This document shows, piece after piece, positions 1 to 10,451 of a stretch of 64,000 nt of DNA; the first letter of the stretch is position 1; each line of letters starts with the position of its first letter. The stretch is from NCBI RefSeq assembly GCF_003112515.1, contig NZ_BEVZ01000001.1, positions 372,001-436,000 of the forward strand, read 5' to 3'. Below the pieces are notes generated by a model. That model ran no database searches. It was given only the letters and a program-made list of their open reading frames with translations, and was not told the DNA's origin. Source of the stretch: Streptomyces fragilis (GTDB lineage: Bacteria; Actinomycetota; Actinomycetes; Streptomycetales; Streptomycetaceae). Position numbers and translations under genes: made by a program.

Positions 1-1
1 G

Positions 2-163
2 GCGGTCGACGAGCGGCCGTCGCTGGCCCGTCACTGCGCCTCGATCGCCCGTGCGCTCGGGCGGGCGGCGGTCCGCACCTACGGGCCGGTGAAGGCGCAG
101 TCCTACTCGCGGCCGGTGTGCGACACCGCGTTCGCCACGGGGGTGGCCGCGGCGGGGCGCTGA
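2..163 (+). CDS. C-terminal end of an unrecognised protein (partial)
   Basis: The frame is open from the left edge and stops with TGA at 161-163, leaving 53 residues that end TGVAAAGR. Third codon positions are nearly all G or C, as expected for a coding Streptomyces frame. It lies 120 bp upstream of the co-directional nucleotidyltransferase gene. The fragment is Arg/Ala-rich with two cysteines or so and carries no motif I can name, so I assign no function. Confidence 0.55.
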   Translation, partial: AVDERPSLARHCASIARALGRAAVRTYGPVKAQSYSRPVCDTAFATGVAAAGR

Positions 164-283
164 GCGCCTCCGGCCGGGCCCGGACCTCCCTGACCCCTCC
201 GGAGGGCCGGGCGGGGCGTCGGGCCCGCTTCTTTTCCCCCCTCCTCGTCCTGTGGCGCGCGGGGCGCACGTACAGTGCGGTCC

Positions 284-1015
284 ATGACCGATCCGAACGC
301 CGCCGCGCGCCCCGTCCAGGCCGTCATCCTGGCCGGTGGCCAGGGTTCCCGCCTGCGCCCGTACACCGACGACCGGCCCAAGCCGATGGTGGAGATCCCC
401 GGCACCGGAACGCCGATCATCGGCCACCAGATCGCCTGGCTCGCCCAGGAGGGCGTGACCGACGTGGTCGTCAGCTGCGGGCATCTCGCCGAGGTGCTGG
501 AGAAGTGGCTGGAGGGCGCCGACCTGCCGGCCCGGGTCACCACCGTCGTGGAGCCGGAGCCGCTGGGGCGGGGCGGCGGGCTCAAGTACGCGGCGGCGCA
601 CCTGCCGCACCCCGACCGGTCCTGGTACGCCACCAACGGTGACATCTGGACGCGGTTCTCGCTGCGGGACATGGCGGACTTCCACACCGGGCGCGGGGCC
701 ACCGCGACGCTGGCGCTGGCGCGGCCGCGGCTGCCGTGGGGGGCGGTGCGGACCGACGGGTTCGGCTACATCAGCGACTTCATCGAGGCGCCGCCGTCGA
801 CGTTCGAGATCAACGCGGGTGTGTACGTGTTCTCGCCGGAGTTCGCCGAGCAGCTGCCCGAGCGGGGGGACCACGAGCGGAGCACGTTCCCTCAGCTCGC
901 GCGGGAGCGGCGGCTGGCGGGGTTCTCCATTCCGCACGGGGCCTACTGGCGGGCGATCGACACGGCGAAGGACCTCACGGAGGCGGCGAAGGAGCTGGCC
1001 GCGCTCAACGGCTGA
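284..1015 (+). CDS. Sugar-1-phosphate nucleotidyltransferase family protein
   Basis: 243 aa, GT-A-type nucleotidyltransferase. The N-terminal signature GGQGSRLRPYTDDRPKPM (residues ~17-35) is the nucleotide-binding loop of NDP-sugar pyrophosphorylases such as RmlA and ManC, which join a sugar 1-phosphate to an NTP. A further motif YATNGDIW holds the probable metal-binding Asp. At 243 aa it is a minimal catalytic domain without the C-terminal left-handed beta-helix of GlmU/GlgC types. I chose the ATG at 284; a GTG at 275 in frame is possible. The sugar and base cannot be told from sequence. The family call is firm, the substrate unknown. Confidence 0.85.
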   Translation: MTDPNAAARPVQAVILAGGQGSRLRPYTDDRPKPMVEIPGTGTPIIGHQIAWLAQEGVTDVVVSCGHLAEVLEKWLEGADLPARVTTVVEPEPLGRGGGLKYAAAHLPHPDRSWYATNGDIWTRFSLRDMADFHTGRGATATLALARPRLPWGAVRTDGFGYISDFIEAPPSTFEINAGVYVFSPEFAEQLPERGDHERSTFPQLARERRLAGFSIPHGAYWRAIDTAKDLTEAAKELAALNG

Positions 1016-1377
1016 CCGAGGGGCCGCCGGGGCCGCGCGTGCCCCCTTCCGCGGCCCGTACGTCCCTCGCCTGTGCGCGGCCTGACCTCCCAACCGTCCC
1101 GCTCGAGCCCCCGGCACCGCACGCGCGTGCCTCCACTGCGGTGCGGTGCGGGCTGAGCCTCGGTGGGCAGCACCGGTCGTTCCCCCCGCCCCGCCCCCTT
1201 CCCGGGAGGGCTTACGCGACGTGAAGCGGGCCGTCCCGGGAGCGACTGGGGAGCACGGCGGAAGCGACGCGTGACCGCCGCGGGACCGACGCGGTGGCCC
1301 GGCGAGGCGGGGTGAGGGGACGTGGGACCCGCCGCTCCTCCCGCGAGGCGGAGGCCCGGTGCGCGAAGGCCCCCGCC

Positions 1378-1409
1378 GCACCGGAGCGCGGCGGGGGCCG
1401 GGGGAAGGG
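1378..1409. terminator. Hairpin terminator downstream of the DoxX gene
   Basis: A 12-bp perfect stem (GGCCCCCGCCGC / GCGGCGGGGGCC) encloses an 8-base loop. It sits 4 bp past the stop of the leftward DoxX gene, between two convergent genes. There is no clear U-run, as is common for Streptomyces terminators. The rest of 1016-1412 shows no gene or site that I can support. Confidence 0.6.
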
Positions 1410-1412
1410 CGG

Positions 1413-3488
1413 TCAGCCCAGGAGGCCGCCGACGAGGCCCGGTTTGCGGGGGGATTCGGCGGGGGAGCCGCCGCCGGTGGAGGGGGAGCCGCCGGAGGGG
1501 GCTTCGACGGAGGAGCCGGAGCCGCCCGGCGCCTCCGCGGGGGCCGGCTCGACCGGCGGGGCCTGCCCGGACTCGCTCGGCCGGCCACCCGTGACGTCAC
1601 CGGTCGCCCCGGTGTCCGTCCCGGCGACGTCCGCCTCGGTGCCCGCGCCCGCGTTCCGCTCCTCGGCCCCGGCCGTGCCGGCCGTCTCCTCCGTGCCCGC
1701 GGTGCCCTCCGAACCCGCCGTGGGGGTGTCGGAGGCCGACTCCGACGGGGACTCGCTCCCCGGCGCCGTGTCGTCCGGCAGGGGCGCGCCCGGCAGCGCG
1801 TTGCGCGGGGGCTCGCCGGGGCGCGGCACGACCACCCGGTCCGCGTCCCGCACCGCCGCGCCCAGCACGGAGCCGATCAGCAGGGTCAGGCCGGCGACCA
1901 CGCCCGTCGCCAGCGCGCCCCGCTTGAGCACGTAGCGCCGCAGGTCCCAGATCGCGGCCCGCGGACCCAGCCGCCGCCAGGCCCGCCCGGCCAGCGCCCC
2001 GTCCACCGAGTAGACCGGCGCGCCCGCGACCAGCAGCGGCGTCCAGGCCGCCAGGTAGACCACGTCCGCCATCTCGTACACCGGCACCGCCTGCCAGCTC
2101 GCCCCGAGCAGCAGCGCGGCCGCCAGCAGCACGCCCACCCCGGCGGCGACCCGCTGCCACAGGCCCAGGACCGTCAGCACGCCGACGATCACCTGGAGGA
2201 AGGCCACGGTGAGGCCGGAGCCCACCGGGTGCTGGAGCGCGAAGCCGTGCAGCGGCTCGCCGACGCCGCCCGGCTCGAGGGAGTGCAGCAGCCGCGTCAT
2301 GGAGCCGCGCTCGCCGCCGTCGAAGTAGACGGGGTCGCAGAGCTTGCCCATGCCGTCGTAGACGGAGACGAAGCCCAGGAAGACCCGCAGCGGCAGCAGC
2401 ACCACGCCGAGGTTCATCCGGCGGCCGGGGTAGTAGGCGTGCTTCTCCGAGGCCCGCCGCCCGCCGCGGCCCTCCCCGGCCTCCTCGCCCGCCGCGCGCC
2501 CGTCGGCCGCGTACCCGTCCGGGCCGTAGCCGTCCGGACCGTAGCCGTCCGGACCGTAACCGTCGGTGCCATAGCTGTCGGGGCCGTAGCCGTCGGTGGT
2601 GTACGCGTCGGTCCCGTAGGCGGCCGCGCCGTAGCCGTCGTAGCCCTTGCGGCCGGGGTCCGTGTCCGCGTAGGCGCCGGGGCGGCCGTAACCGCCGGAG
2701 CCGTACCTGTCGCCTTCGCCGTAGCCCTCGTAGGAGCCGGGAGCCAGGTAACCGGGCTCCTCGAAGGCGCTGCCCACCGACCGCATCGGCGGGAGCAGCC
2801 GGGTGCCTTCGCCGATCACGGGGTGCTCCAGGGTGCGCTCGGCGGCGCTCTCCTCGCGGACCCCCGCGTACCCGGCGGGGCCGTCCCCGTAGCGGCCGTC
2901 CTGGCCGCCGTCGTACCCCTCGCCGAACCCGCCGCCGAAGCCGGAGCCCGGAACGCCCAGGCCGCCGCCCCGACCGCCCAGGCCGCCGCCCGGGACGCTC
3001 GTTCCGGAGCCTCGAGCGGAGCTGGGAGCGGCGCCCGCGCCGGGTTCGGGCGGCCGCGGGATGGTCCGGGTCGCCCCCGCCTCGGCCGCCAGCGGGCTCG
3101 CGGGCCCGCCGGACGCTGCGGGAGCCTGGGCAAGGCCCCCGAGCTGCGCGCCCCGCACGGCCTGCAGCAGGCGGTGCGCCCCGGTGTCGTCCGGGGCGGT
3201 GTGCCCGCTCCAGACGACCGGCCGGCGCCTCTTCCCGGCGGCGGCCGCTCCCGGCTGGGCGACGACCGGGATCGGCGTCGTGTCGTCGGTGGCTCTCACG
3301 TGCCCGGCGATCCGCGTCGACCTGGCCCGCCGCGCCGAGGCGCCCAACTGCACGCGGAAACTCGCGTGATTGACGATGACCTGCGCGGGATCGCAGGGCA
3401 CCTTCACCATGCTCAGCGCGGGGGTGTCGTCGAAGCCCGACGGACCGTCCCCCAAAGGTGTGCGGGGTGTTCTGGTGTCCACGCTCAT
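1413..3488 (-). CDS. DoxX family membrane protein with long disordered ends
   Basis: 691 aa. The core (~370-560) is a four-helix DoxX-type membrane domain, recognised by the MNLGVVLLPLRVFLGFVSVYDGMGKL opening region and the following hydrophobic stretches. It is flanked by a ~350-residue Gly/Tyr/Asp-rich N-terminal region with tandem YGPDG repeats (DNA about 2515-2590) and a Ser/Thr/Pro/Glu-rich C-terminal tail of ~130 residues after a last hydrophobic segment. DoxX proteins take part in quinone or thiosulfate redox chemistry in some species, but the role here is unknown. Most DoxX proteins are ~150 aa, so the low-complexity extensions are the unusual part. The start is ATG at 3488. Confidence 0.75.
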   Translation of the reverse strand: MSVDTRTPRTPLGDGPSGFDDTPALSMVKVPCDPAQVIVNHASFRVQLGASARRARSTRIAGHVRATDDTTPIPVVAQPGAAAAGKRRRPVVWSGHTAPDDTGAHRLLQAVRGAQLGGLAQAPAASGGPASPLAAEAGATRTIPRPPEPGAGAAPSSARGSGTSVPGGGLGGRGGGLGVPGSGFGGGFGEGYDGGQDGRYGDGPAGYAGVREESAAERTLEHPVIGEGTRLLPPMRSVGSAFEEPGYLAPGSYEGYGEGDRYGSGGYGRPGAYADTDPGRKGYDGYGAAAYGTDAYTTDGYGPDSYGTDGYGPDGYGPDGYGPDGYAADGRAAGEEAGEGRGGRRASEKHAYYPGRRMNLGVVLLPLRVFLGFVSVYDGMGKLCDPVYFDGGERGSMTRLLHSLEPGGVGEPLHGFALQHPVGSGLTVAFLQVIVGVLTVLGLWQRVAAGVGVLLAAALLLGASWQAVPVYEMADVVYLAAWTPLLVAGAPVYSVDGALAGRAWRRLGPRAAIWDLRRYVLKRGALATGVVAGLTLLIGSVLGAAVRDADRVVVPRPGEPPRNALPGAPLPDDTAPGSESPSESASDTPTAGSEGTAGTEETAGTAGAEERNAGAGTEADVAGTDTGATGDVTGGRPSESGQAPPVEPAPAEAPGGSGSSVEAPSGGSPSTGGGSPAESPRKPGLVGGLLG

Positions 3489-3621
3489 CTAACCGAGTGA
3501 CGACACGTAAGGACACTGCCCCGAGCGCCCCGATCTGTCCGAAGCACGTCAAGCTCGGCAGTCACCCGCAAAACACCCCGCGCGGGCGAATTTCTGCACA
3601 CCTGTTCGGGTCGGGCGGGTC

Positions 3622-3766
3622 CGGCTCACGGCCGCCGTGACGGGTGGGGCCGGCTCACAGCCGCCGTGACGGGTGGGGCCGGCTCACAGCCGCCGTGACG
3701 GGTGGGGCCGGCTCACGGCCGCCGTGACGGGTGGGGCCGGCTCACCGCCGCCGTGACGGGTGGGGC
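3622..3766. repeat. Five tandem copies of a 29-bp unit
   Basis: The period is exactly 29 bp, with units starting CGGCTCAC at 3622, 3651, 3680, 3709 and 3738. Copies differ at one or two bases only. Each unit holds a potential small hairpin (CACGG-CCG-CCGTG in copies 1 and 4). The array lies in the 353-bp gap between the DoxX gene and rlmB, both leftward, so it falls downstream of rlmB and upstream of the DoxX gene. The rest of the gap shows no other feature. Confidence 0.9.
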
Positions 3767-3841
3767 CGGGAACACCTCCCCGGCCCCACCGGGCCCCCAC
3801 CGGCCCGACGTCCACCCGTCGACCGGCCGGGAAGCCCCGGC

Positions 3842-4783
3842 TCAGCTGCGCCGGCGCGCCGCCTCGTAGAGCACGATGCCCGCCGCGACACCGGCGTTGA
3901 GCGACTCGGCGCCGCCCGGCATCGGGATGCGGACCCGGTAGTCGCAGGTCTCGCCGACCAGCCGGGACAGGCCCTTGCCCTCGCTGCCGACCACGACGAC
4001 GACCGGGCCGCCCAGGGCCTCGAGGTCACCGATCTCGTGCTCGCCGTCGGCCGCCAGGCCCACCACGACCAGGCCGGCCTTCTTGTACTGCTCCAGCGCA
4101 CGGGTCAGGTTGGTGGCCCGGGCGACCGGCGTGCGGGCCGCGGTGCCGGCCGAGGTCTTCCAGGCGCCGGCCGTCATGCCCGCGGCGCGCCGCTCCGGCA
4201 CGATCACGCCGTGACCGCCGAAGGCGGAGACGGAGCGGACCACGGCGCCGAGGTTGCGCGGGTCGGTGACGCCGTCCAGCGCCACCACCAGCGGGTCCTC
4301 GTTCCGGTCGGCGGCGTCGGCGACCAGATCCTCGGGGTGCGCGTACTCGTACGGCGGCACCTGCAGGACCAGGCCCTGGTGGTTGAGCCCGTTGGTCATC
4401 CGGTCGAGCTCGGGGCGCGGCGCCTCCATGAGGTTGATGCCGCCGCGCTCGGCGGCGAGCTGCAGCGCCTCGCGCACCCGCTCGTCGTTGTCGATGAACT
4501 GCTGCACGTAGAGCGTCCTGGCGGGCACGCCCTCGCGCAGCGCCTCGACAACCGGGTTGCGGCCGACGACCAGCTCGGAGGTGGAGCGGCCGCCACCACG
4601 GCGGGCGGCCGCGGGCCGGCCCTGGGCGCGGCGGGCCTTGGCGGCGGCGACCCGCTGCTTGACGTGGCCCTTGCGCATCTCGGCGGGCGGGGTCGGCCCC
4701 TTGCCCTCGAGACCCCGGCGTCGCTGGCCGCCACTGCCGACCTGCGCGCCCTTCTTACTCGATACGCGGCGGTCCTTGGCCAT
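3842..4783 (-). CDS. rlmB: SpoU/TrmH family 2'-O-ribose RNA methyltransferase, RlmB-like
   Basis: 313 aa. Methylates a ribose 2'-OH, most likely in 23S rRNA, using S-adenosylmethionine. The three SPOUT motifs are present: [13 protein letters not shown] (motif 1), [12 protein letters not shown] (motif 2) and [14 protein letters not shown] (motif 3), forming the trefoil knot. An N-terminal RNA-binding domain begins at [14 protein letters not shown], preceded by a basic Lys/Arg-rich tail typical of actinobacterial members. The ATG at 4783 (MAKDRR) was chosen over upstream in-frame codons. It follows cysS on the same strand, the usual cysS-rlmB arrangement. The exact RNA target is inferred from family. 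Confidence 0.9.
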   Translation of the reverse strand: MAKDRRVSSKKGAQVGSGGQRRRGLEGKGPTPPAEMRKGHVKQRVAAAKARRAQGRPAAARRGGGRSTSELVVGRNPVVEALREGVPARTLYVQQFIDNDERVREALQLAAERGGINLMEAPRPELDRMTNGLNHQGLVLQVPPYEYAHPEDLVADAADRNEDPLVVALDGVTDPRNLGAVVRSVSAFGGHGVIVPERRAAGMTAGAWKTSAGTAARTPVARATNLTRALEQYKKAGLVVVGLAADGEHEIGDLEALGGPVVVVVGSEGKGLSRLVGETCDYRVRIPMPGGAESLNAGVAAGIVLYEAARRRS

Positions 4784-4835
4784 GAGCTGATCGTCTCCGT
4801 GAAGCTGGGGGGATGTGTACGTCTTGAAGTGCAAG

Positions 4836-4863
4836 TGTGCCGCCCGGAAGCCCGGACGGCACA
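4836..4863. terminator. Possible hairpin after cysS
   Basis: Arms TGTGCCG and CGGCACA with additional CCCGG/CCCGG sequence inside, about 27 bp past the cysS stop on the leftward strand. It may terminate or attenuate between cysS and rlmB. There is no U-tract, so the call is tentative. Confidence 0.4.
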
Positions 4864-4889
4864 TTCGCGCAGGTCGCGCAGGTCGTGGG

Positions 4890-6290
<1,401 letters not shown>

Positions 6291-6362
6291 GCCTCAAGAG
6301 TAGTGGGCGTGCGGCCCTGCCTCACGCCCACTGTCAAACAACCGGCCATCGGCCGCAAGGGC

Positions 6363-6896
6363 CTACGCGCCCCGCTGTCCGGGGGCCTCGACGACCAGGG
6401 CGGTGGCCACCGCCATCAGGCCCTCGTCCCTGCCGGGGAAGCCGAGCCCGTCGGTGGTCGCGCCGGAGACGGAGACCGGCGCGCCCGCCGCCGCCGAGAG
6501 GATCTTCTGCGCCTCGTCGCGGCGCTTGCCGATCCTGGGGCGGGGGCCGACGACCTGCACGGCCACGTTGCCGACGACGAAGCCCGCCTCGCGCACGATC
6601 CGGGCCGCCTCGGTGAGCAGGGTGACGCCGGAGGCGCCCGACCACTCGGGGCGGGAGGTGCCGAAGTGCTGCCCGAGGTCGCCGAGCCCGGCGGCGGAGA
6701 ACAGCGCGTTGCAGGCGGCGTGCGCCACCACGTCGGCGTCGGAGTGCCCGGCGAGCCCGGGGCCCTCGCCCTCCCAGAGCAGGCCCGCGCACCACAGCTC
6801 GCGGCCCTCCTCGAAGGCGTGGATGTCGGTGCCGATGCCCACCCGGGGCAGCGGGTACGGCAGATCCTGCCGGGGAACGGCCTGCTCAGAAGCCAT
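6363..6896 (-). CDS. ispF: 2-C-methyl-D-erythritol 2,4-cyclodiphosphate synthase
   Basis: 177 aa. Fifth step of the MEP isoprenoid pathway, converting CDP-ME 2-phosphate to ME-cPP with release of CMP. Metal-binding DxH is seen in GIGTDIHAF and the third ligand His in [13 protein letters not shown]. The C-terminal [14 protein letters not shown] carries the Thr-Asp-Gly substrate contacts. The start overlaps the ispD stop by 11 bp, so the two are translated from one message. Confidence 0.95.
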   Translation of the reverse strand: MASEQAVPRQDLPYPLPRVGIGTDIHAFEEGRELWCAGLLWEGEGPGLAGHSDADVVAHAACNALFSAAGLGDLGQHFGTSRPEWSGASGVTLLTEAARIVREAGFVVGNVAVQVVGPRPRIGKRRDEAQKILSAAAGAPVSVSGATTDGLGFPGRDEGLMAVATALVVEAPGQRGA

Positions 6897-7653
6897 CGTT
6901 GCGCCTCCTGCGGGCCAGGACCGCCTCGGCCAGGACCAGGTCCAGCGGGCGGGTCACCTTGAACGCCTCCTCGTGCCCGGGCACGGTGACGACGCCCAGG
7001 CCGAGCCGCTCGACCATGCTCGCGTCGTCGGTCACCTCGCCCTCGACCTCCTGGTGCGCGCGGGTCAGCACGGCCCGGTCGAAGCCCTGCGGGGTCTGCA
7101 CGGCGCGCAGCCGGGCCCGCACCGGGGTGGCCACCACGGGCTCGGGCGCCCCGGCCGCCTCCGCCGGCTCGACCTCCTTGACGGTGTCGGCGAGCGGCAG
7201 CGCGGGCACCACGGCGCCGGCGCCGGCGCGGACCGCCTCGATCACCGCGTCCACGGTCTCCACCGGGACCAGCGGCCGGGCCGCGTCGTGCACCAGCACC
7301 ACCTCGGAGCCGGCGGGCAGGGCCTCCAGGCCGAGCCGCACGGACTCCTGCCGGGTCGCCCCGCCGGGCACGACCAGGAAGTCGGTCCGTTCGGGCAGGG
7401 AGTGCGAGTCCAGCAGGGACCGCACCTCGGCGACACCGTCGGGCGGCGCCACCAGCACGACCAGGGAGACGTGACGGGACGCCGCCATCGCGCGCACCGC
7501 GTGGATCAGCATGGGGGTGCCCCCGAGCGTGCGCAGCGCCTTGGGGGCGCCGGGGCCCAGGCGTACGCCGCGGCCTGCGGCCGGGATCACGACGGCGGCG
7601 CGGGCCGCGGAAGGGGAGGGGCGCTCTTCTCGGGGGAAAGCTGCGTCGGACAT
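6886..7653 (-). CDS. ispD: 2-C-methyl-D-erythritol 4-phosphate cytidylyltransferase
   Basis: 255 aa. Third step of the MEP pathway, transferring CMP from CTP to MEP. The CTP-binding loop is [20 protein letters not shown] (starting about residue 20), followed by [12 protein letters not shown] and the C-terminal MEP-binding region with TDDASMVE. ispD and ispF are separate here although many bacteria fuse them. The ATG at 7653 follows a 228-bp gap from carD, which has no recognised feature. Confidence 0.95.
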   Translation of the reverse strand: MSDAAFPREERPSPSAARAAVVIPAAGRGVRLGPGAPKALRTLGGTPMLIHAVRAMAASRHVSLVVLVAPPDGVAEVRSLLDSHSLPERTDFLVVPGGATRQESVRLGLEALPAGSEVVLVHDAARPLVPVETVDAVIEAVRAGAGAVVPALPLADTVKEVEPAEAAGAPEPVVATPVRARLRAVQTPQGFDRAVLTRAHQEVEGEVTDDASMVERLGLGVVTVPGHEEAFKVTRPLDLVLAEAVLARRRRNDGF

Positions 7654-7881
7654 CGGTTCCTGTCAGGTTTGTGTGCTCCACCCGGATGGGTATGGCCTTG
7701 GCGAACCGGATGCTCCGCCACCGACCGGGCCCTTCCGTGACACCCGGCCGGTACGGACCACATCCGGGTACGGACATGCCGCGGCGCCCGGCAATGCTTT
7801 CGCATCATCGGGCACCACGGCAGCAAGTGTCCTACTTCCGGTCGCGCACGGCGTCACCGCTCGGGCGCGCCCGGGGGAACA

Positions 7882-8364
7882 TCAGGAGGCGAGCACCTCG
7901 TCGAGCAGGGCCTCGGCCTTGTCCTCGTTGGTGTTCTCCGCGAGAGCCAGTTCGCTCACCAGGATCTGGCGGGCCTTGGCGAGCATGCGCTTCTCACCGG
8001 CGGACAGGCCGCGCTCGCGCTCGCGCCGCCACAGGTCGCGGACGACCTCGGCGACCTTGATGACATCGCCGGAGGCCAGCTTCTCCAGGTTTGCCTTGTA
8101 ACGGCGCGACCAGTTCGTGGGCTCCTCGGCGTACGGCGCGCGCAGCACCTCGAAGACCCGGTCCAGCCCATCCTGACCGACCACGTCGCGCACGCCTACG
8201 AACTCCGCATTGTCCGCGGGCACACGCACCGTCAGATCGCCCTGGGCGACCTTCAGCACCAAGTAGGTCTTGTCCACGCCTTTGATCTGGCGAGTTTCGA
8301 TGGCCTCGATCAGCGCGGCCCCGTGATGGGGATAGACCACGGTGTCGCCAACCTTGAACGTCAT
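7882..8364 (-). CDS. carD: CarD-family RNA polymerase-binding transcription factor
   Basis: 160 aa. Stabilises the RNA polymerase open complex, notably at rRNA promoters, and is essential in mycobacteria. The N-terminal RNAP-interacting domain (CarD/TRCF Tudor-like fold) begins [15 protein letters not shown]. The C-terminal helical DNA-binding domain includes [13 protein letters not shown], with a conserved Trp for the upstream fork, and a basic end. Length and both domains match CdnL/CarD of actinobacteria. Starts ATG at 8364. Confidence 0.93.
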   Translation of the reverse strand: MTFKVGDTVVYPHHGAALIEAIETRQIKGVDKTYLVLKVAQGDLTVRVPADNAEFVGVRDVVGQDGLDRVFEVLRAPYAEEPTNWSRRYKANLEKLASGDVIKVAEVVRDLWRRERERGLSAGEKRMLAKARQILVSELALAENTNEDKAEALLDEVLAS

Positions 8365-9046
8365 GTGACAGGTACCCCTTCCGTGGCTATCCAGGGTAAC
8401 ACGGATTGGGCGGGTTCTGAATGGCGTTTTCGCAGGTCAGGGCATATCTCGGGGCTTGACAACTCCTGCGGGTACATGCTTCGGAAGGGGATCGGAAGGG
8501 GGTATTCGCAGGTCGGAGGGCGGATCACGACCGCGCGAAACGCGGACGTTACACCCCTTCGCGGCACCGCGACAACGACGTTACGCCCCGGAATGTCCGA
8601 TTCCAAGTGAGCGATCTCCGCTACTCCGTTCGAGCGGGCCGGGCCCCTCCGGCAGGGCCACCCGGGTCAATCCGAAATTGATCACCGGCCGGCCGAGTGA
8701 CCACCTGATCGAATTTCACGGACGCCATTTGGGCCTGCGGAAATAACGCCCCGCAGTTATGTGAATGCTGAACCGTTGCATGGTGAATCGACAACGTCCG
8801 GCGGGGGGTTCGGCGCCGCGTCCGCGGCCGGAAGAACGTCCGGTTGTGATGAACGTCAAGCGGACCCGTGAAGTTCCCGTGTCCGCGGAGCCCGGGATCA
8901 CGCCGTGTGCATGTGCTGTTCGCACAGGGTGGGTCGGGTGCGGCGGGGAAGAACCGGCTCGGTAATCTTGGGGCGTTACGCAGACCCCCGGGAGCCGGCG
9001 TTCGCGCCGCCTCCGCTCCGCCCACGTTCAAGGAGTTGCCGCCGCC
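8365..9046. other. 682-bp divergent intergenic region, carD to lipoprotein gene
   Basis: This stretch separates two divergent genes and must hold both promoters. It has lower GC than its flanks, a run of AT-rich patches around 8560-8780, and TTGACA at about 8456, but no matching -10 at proper spacing. I see no ORF with coding bias, tRNA or riboswitch. An AGGAG ribosome-binding site lies shortly before the GTG at 9047. Confidence 0.6.
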
Positions 9047-9697
9047 GTGAGCAGCAGCCTTCGACGCGGCGCCCTCGCCGCCGCCGCCATCGCGTTCTCG
9101 ATCGCCTCGCTCGCCGCCTGCGGCGCCGGCAACAACGCCGAGACCCTCCAGATCAAGCCGGACCTGGCGGACATCACCGTCGGCGACATCAAGGTGCAGA
9201 ACGTCGCCGTCCTCACCCAGGCCGACCCGGAGGCCACCGGCCCGGCCGCCGTGATGGCGACCGTCTTCAACGACGGGTGGACCGACCAGACGCTCGACTC
9301 CATCACCCTGCCCGGCGGGCCGACCGTGGAGCTCACGTCCGACAAGGGCAGCCGGGTGAAGGTCCCGGCCGGCGGCCGGGTGGTGATCGGCGGCAAGGAC
9401 GGCGCCGCCGTCGCCACGATCCCCGGCGGCCGCGAGGCGGTGCGCGACGGCGACGTCCAGCGCGTGACGTTCGCCTTCAGCGAGACCGGCAACGTCTCCC
9501 TGGACGCCCTGGTGCTCCCCGCCGAGAACCAGTTCGCGGACTGGGGCCCCTCGGCCGTGCCGAGCGCGGAGCCGTCGGGCGAGCCGTCCTCCTCGGCCTC
9601 CGCGTCCGCCTCGCCGTCGGAGCCCGGGGACCTCGACGCGTCCGAGGGCGAGCGCGAGCCGTCCGCCGAGCAGTCGGCGTCCGGCGCCGGTCACTGA
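9047..9697 (+). CDS. DUF461-type secreted lipoprotein
   Basis: 216 aa. A short basic N-terminus, hydrophobic stretch and lipobox (LAAC, Cys ~25) mark an exported, lipid-anchored protein. A beta-rich domain of the kind annotated DUF461 / PCu(A)C-like in Streptomyces follows. The His/Met copper motif of true PCu(A)C chaperones is not visible, so copper binding is not supported. The last ~65 residues are Ser/Glu/Pro-rich linker-like sequence. GTG start with AGGAG upstream. It is convergent with phoP and separated from it by a strong terminator. Confidence 0.75.
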   Translation: MSSSLRRGALAAAAIAFSIASLAACGAGNNAETLQIKPDLADITVGDIKVQNVAVLTQADPEATGPAAVMATVFNDGWTDQTLDSITLPGGPTVELTSDKGSRVKVPAGGRVVIGGKDGAAVATIPGGREAVRDGDVQRVTFAFSETGNVSLDALVLPAENQFADWGPSAVPSAEPSGEPSSSASASASPSEPGDLDASEGEREPSAEQSASGAGH

Positions 9698-9717
9698 CAC
9701 CCGCCCGCACCGGGCAC

Positions 9718-9753
9718 GAAAGGGGCGGCTCCCCGCGGGGAGCCGCCCCTTTC
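9718..9753. terminator. Strong bidirectional terminator
   Basis: A perfect 16-bp stem (GAAAGGGGCGGCTCCC and its complement) with a 4-base CGCG loop lies between the convergent lipoprotein gene and phoP. The outer A/T pairs give a short U-run in each direction. Confidence 0.88.
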
Positions 9754-9770
9754 CGCTGTTCCGCGCCGGT

Positions 9771-10451
9771 CTACGGCTCGAACTTGTAGCCCAGCCCACG
9801 GACCGTGACCAGGTAGCGCGGCGCGCCCGGGTCCGGCTCGATCTTGGCGCGCAGCCGCTTGACGTGGACGTCGAGTGTCTTGGTGTCGCCCACGTAGTCG
9901 GCCCCCCAGACCCGGTCGATCAGCTGCATGCGGGTCAGCACCCGGCCCGCGTTGCGCAGCAGCATCTCCAGCAGGTCGAACTCCTTGAGCGGGAGGTCCA
10001 CCTTGGCACCGTCCACGGTCACCACGTGGCGGTCGACGTCCATGCGGACCGGGCCCGCCTCCAGCGCGGCGGGGGTGGCCTCCTCCGGCTCGCCCCGCCG
10101 CCGCAGCACGGCGCGGATGCGGGCGACCAGCTCACGCGAGGAGAACGGCTTGGTGACGTAGTCGTCGGCGCCTATCTCCAGGCCGACGACCTTGTCGATC
10201 TCGCTGTCCTTGGCGGTGACCATGATCACCGGGACGTTGGAGCGGTTGCGCAGCTGGCGGCAGACCTCGGTGCCCGGCAGCCCGGGCAGCATCAGGTCCA
10301 GCAGGACCAGATCCGCTCCGTTGCGCTCGAACTCGTCGAGGCCGTCGGGGCCGGTCGCCGCGACGGCGACCTCGAAGCCCTCCTTGCGGAGCATGTACGA
10401 CAGGACGTCGGAGAAGGACTCCTCGTCCTCGACGACGAGCACACGGGTCAC
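9771..10451 (-). CDS. phoP: Two-component response regulator PhoP
   Basis: 226 aa, OmpR/PhoB class. Receiver domain (1-120) with acidic pair E8/D9, phosphoacceptor D52 (LLDLMLPG) and Lys in TKPFSS. The C-terminal winged helix ends GLGYKFEP with recognition helix TKTLDVHVKRLRAKI. In Streptomyces PhoP activates phosphate-scavenging genes and affects antibiotic production. Its start overlaps the phoR stop by 4 bp, and phoU diverges upstream of phoR, giving the standard phoU / phoR-phoP layout with a PHO box between. Confidence 0.93.
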   Translation of the reverse strand: MTRVLVVEDEESFSDVLSYMLRKEGFEVAVAATGPDGLDEFERNGADLVLLDLMLPGLPGTEVCRQLRNRSNVPVIMVTAKDSEIDKVVGLEIGADDYVTKPFSSRELVARIRAVLRRRGEPEEATPAALEAGPVRMDVDRHVVTVDGAKVDLPLKEFDLLEMLLRNAGRVLTRMQLIDRVWGADYVGDTKTLDVHVKRLRAKIEPDPGAPRYLVTVRGLGYKFEP

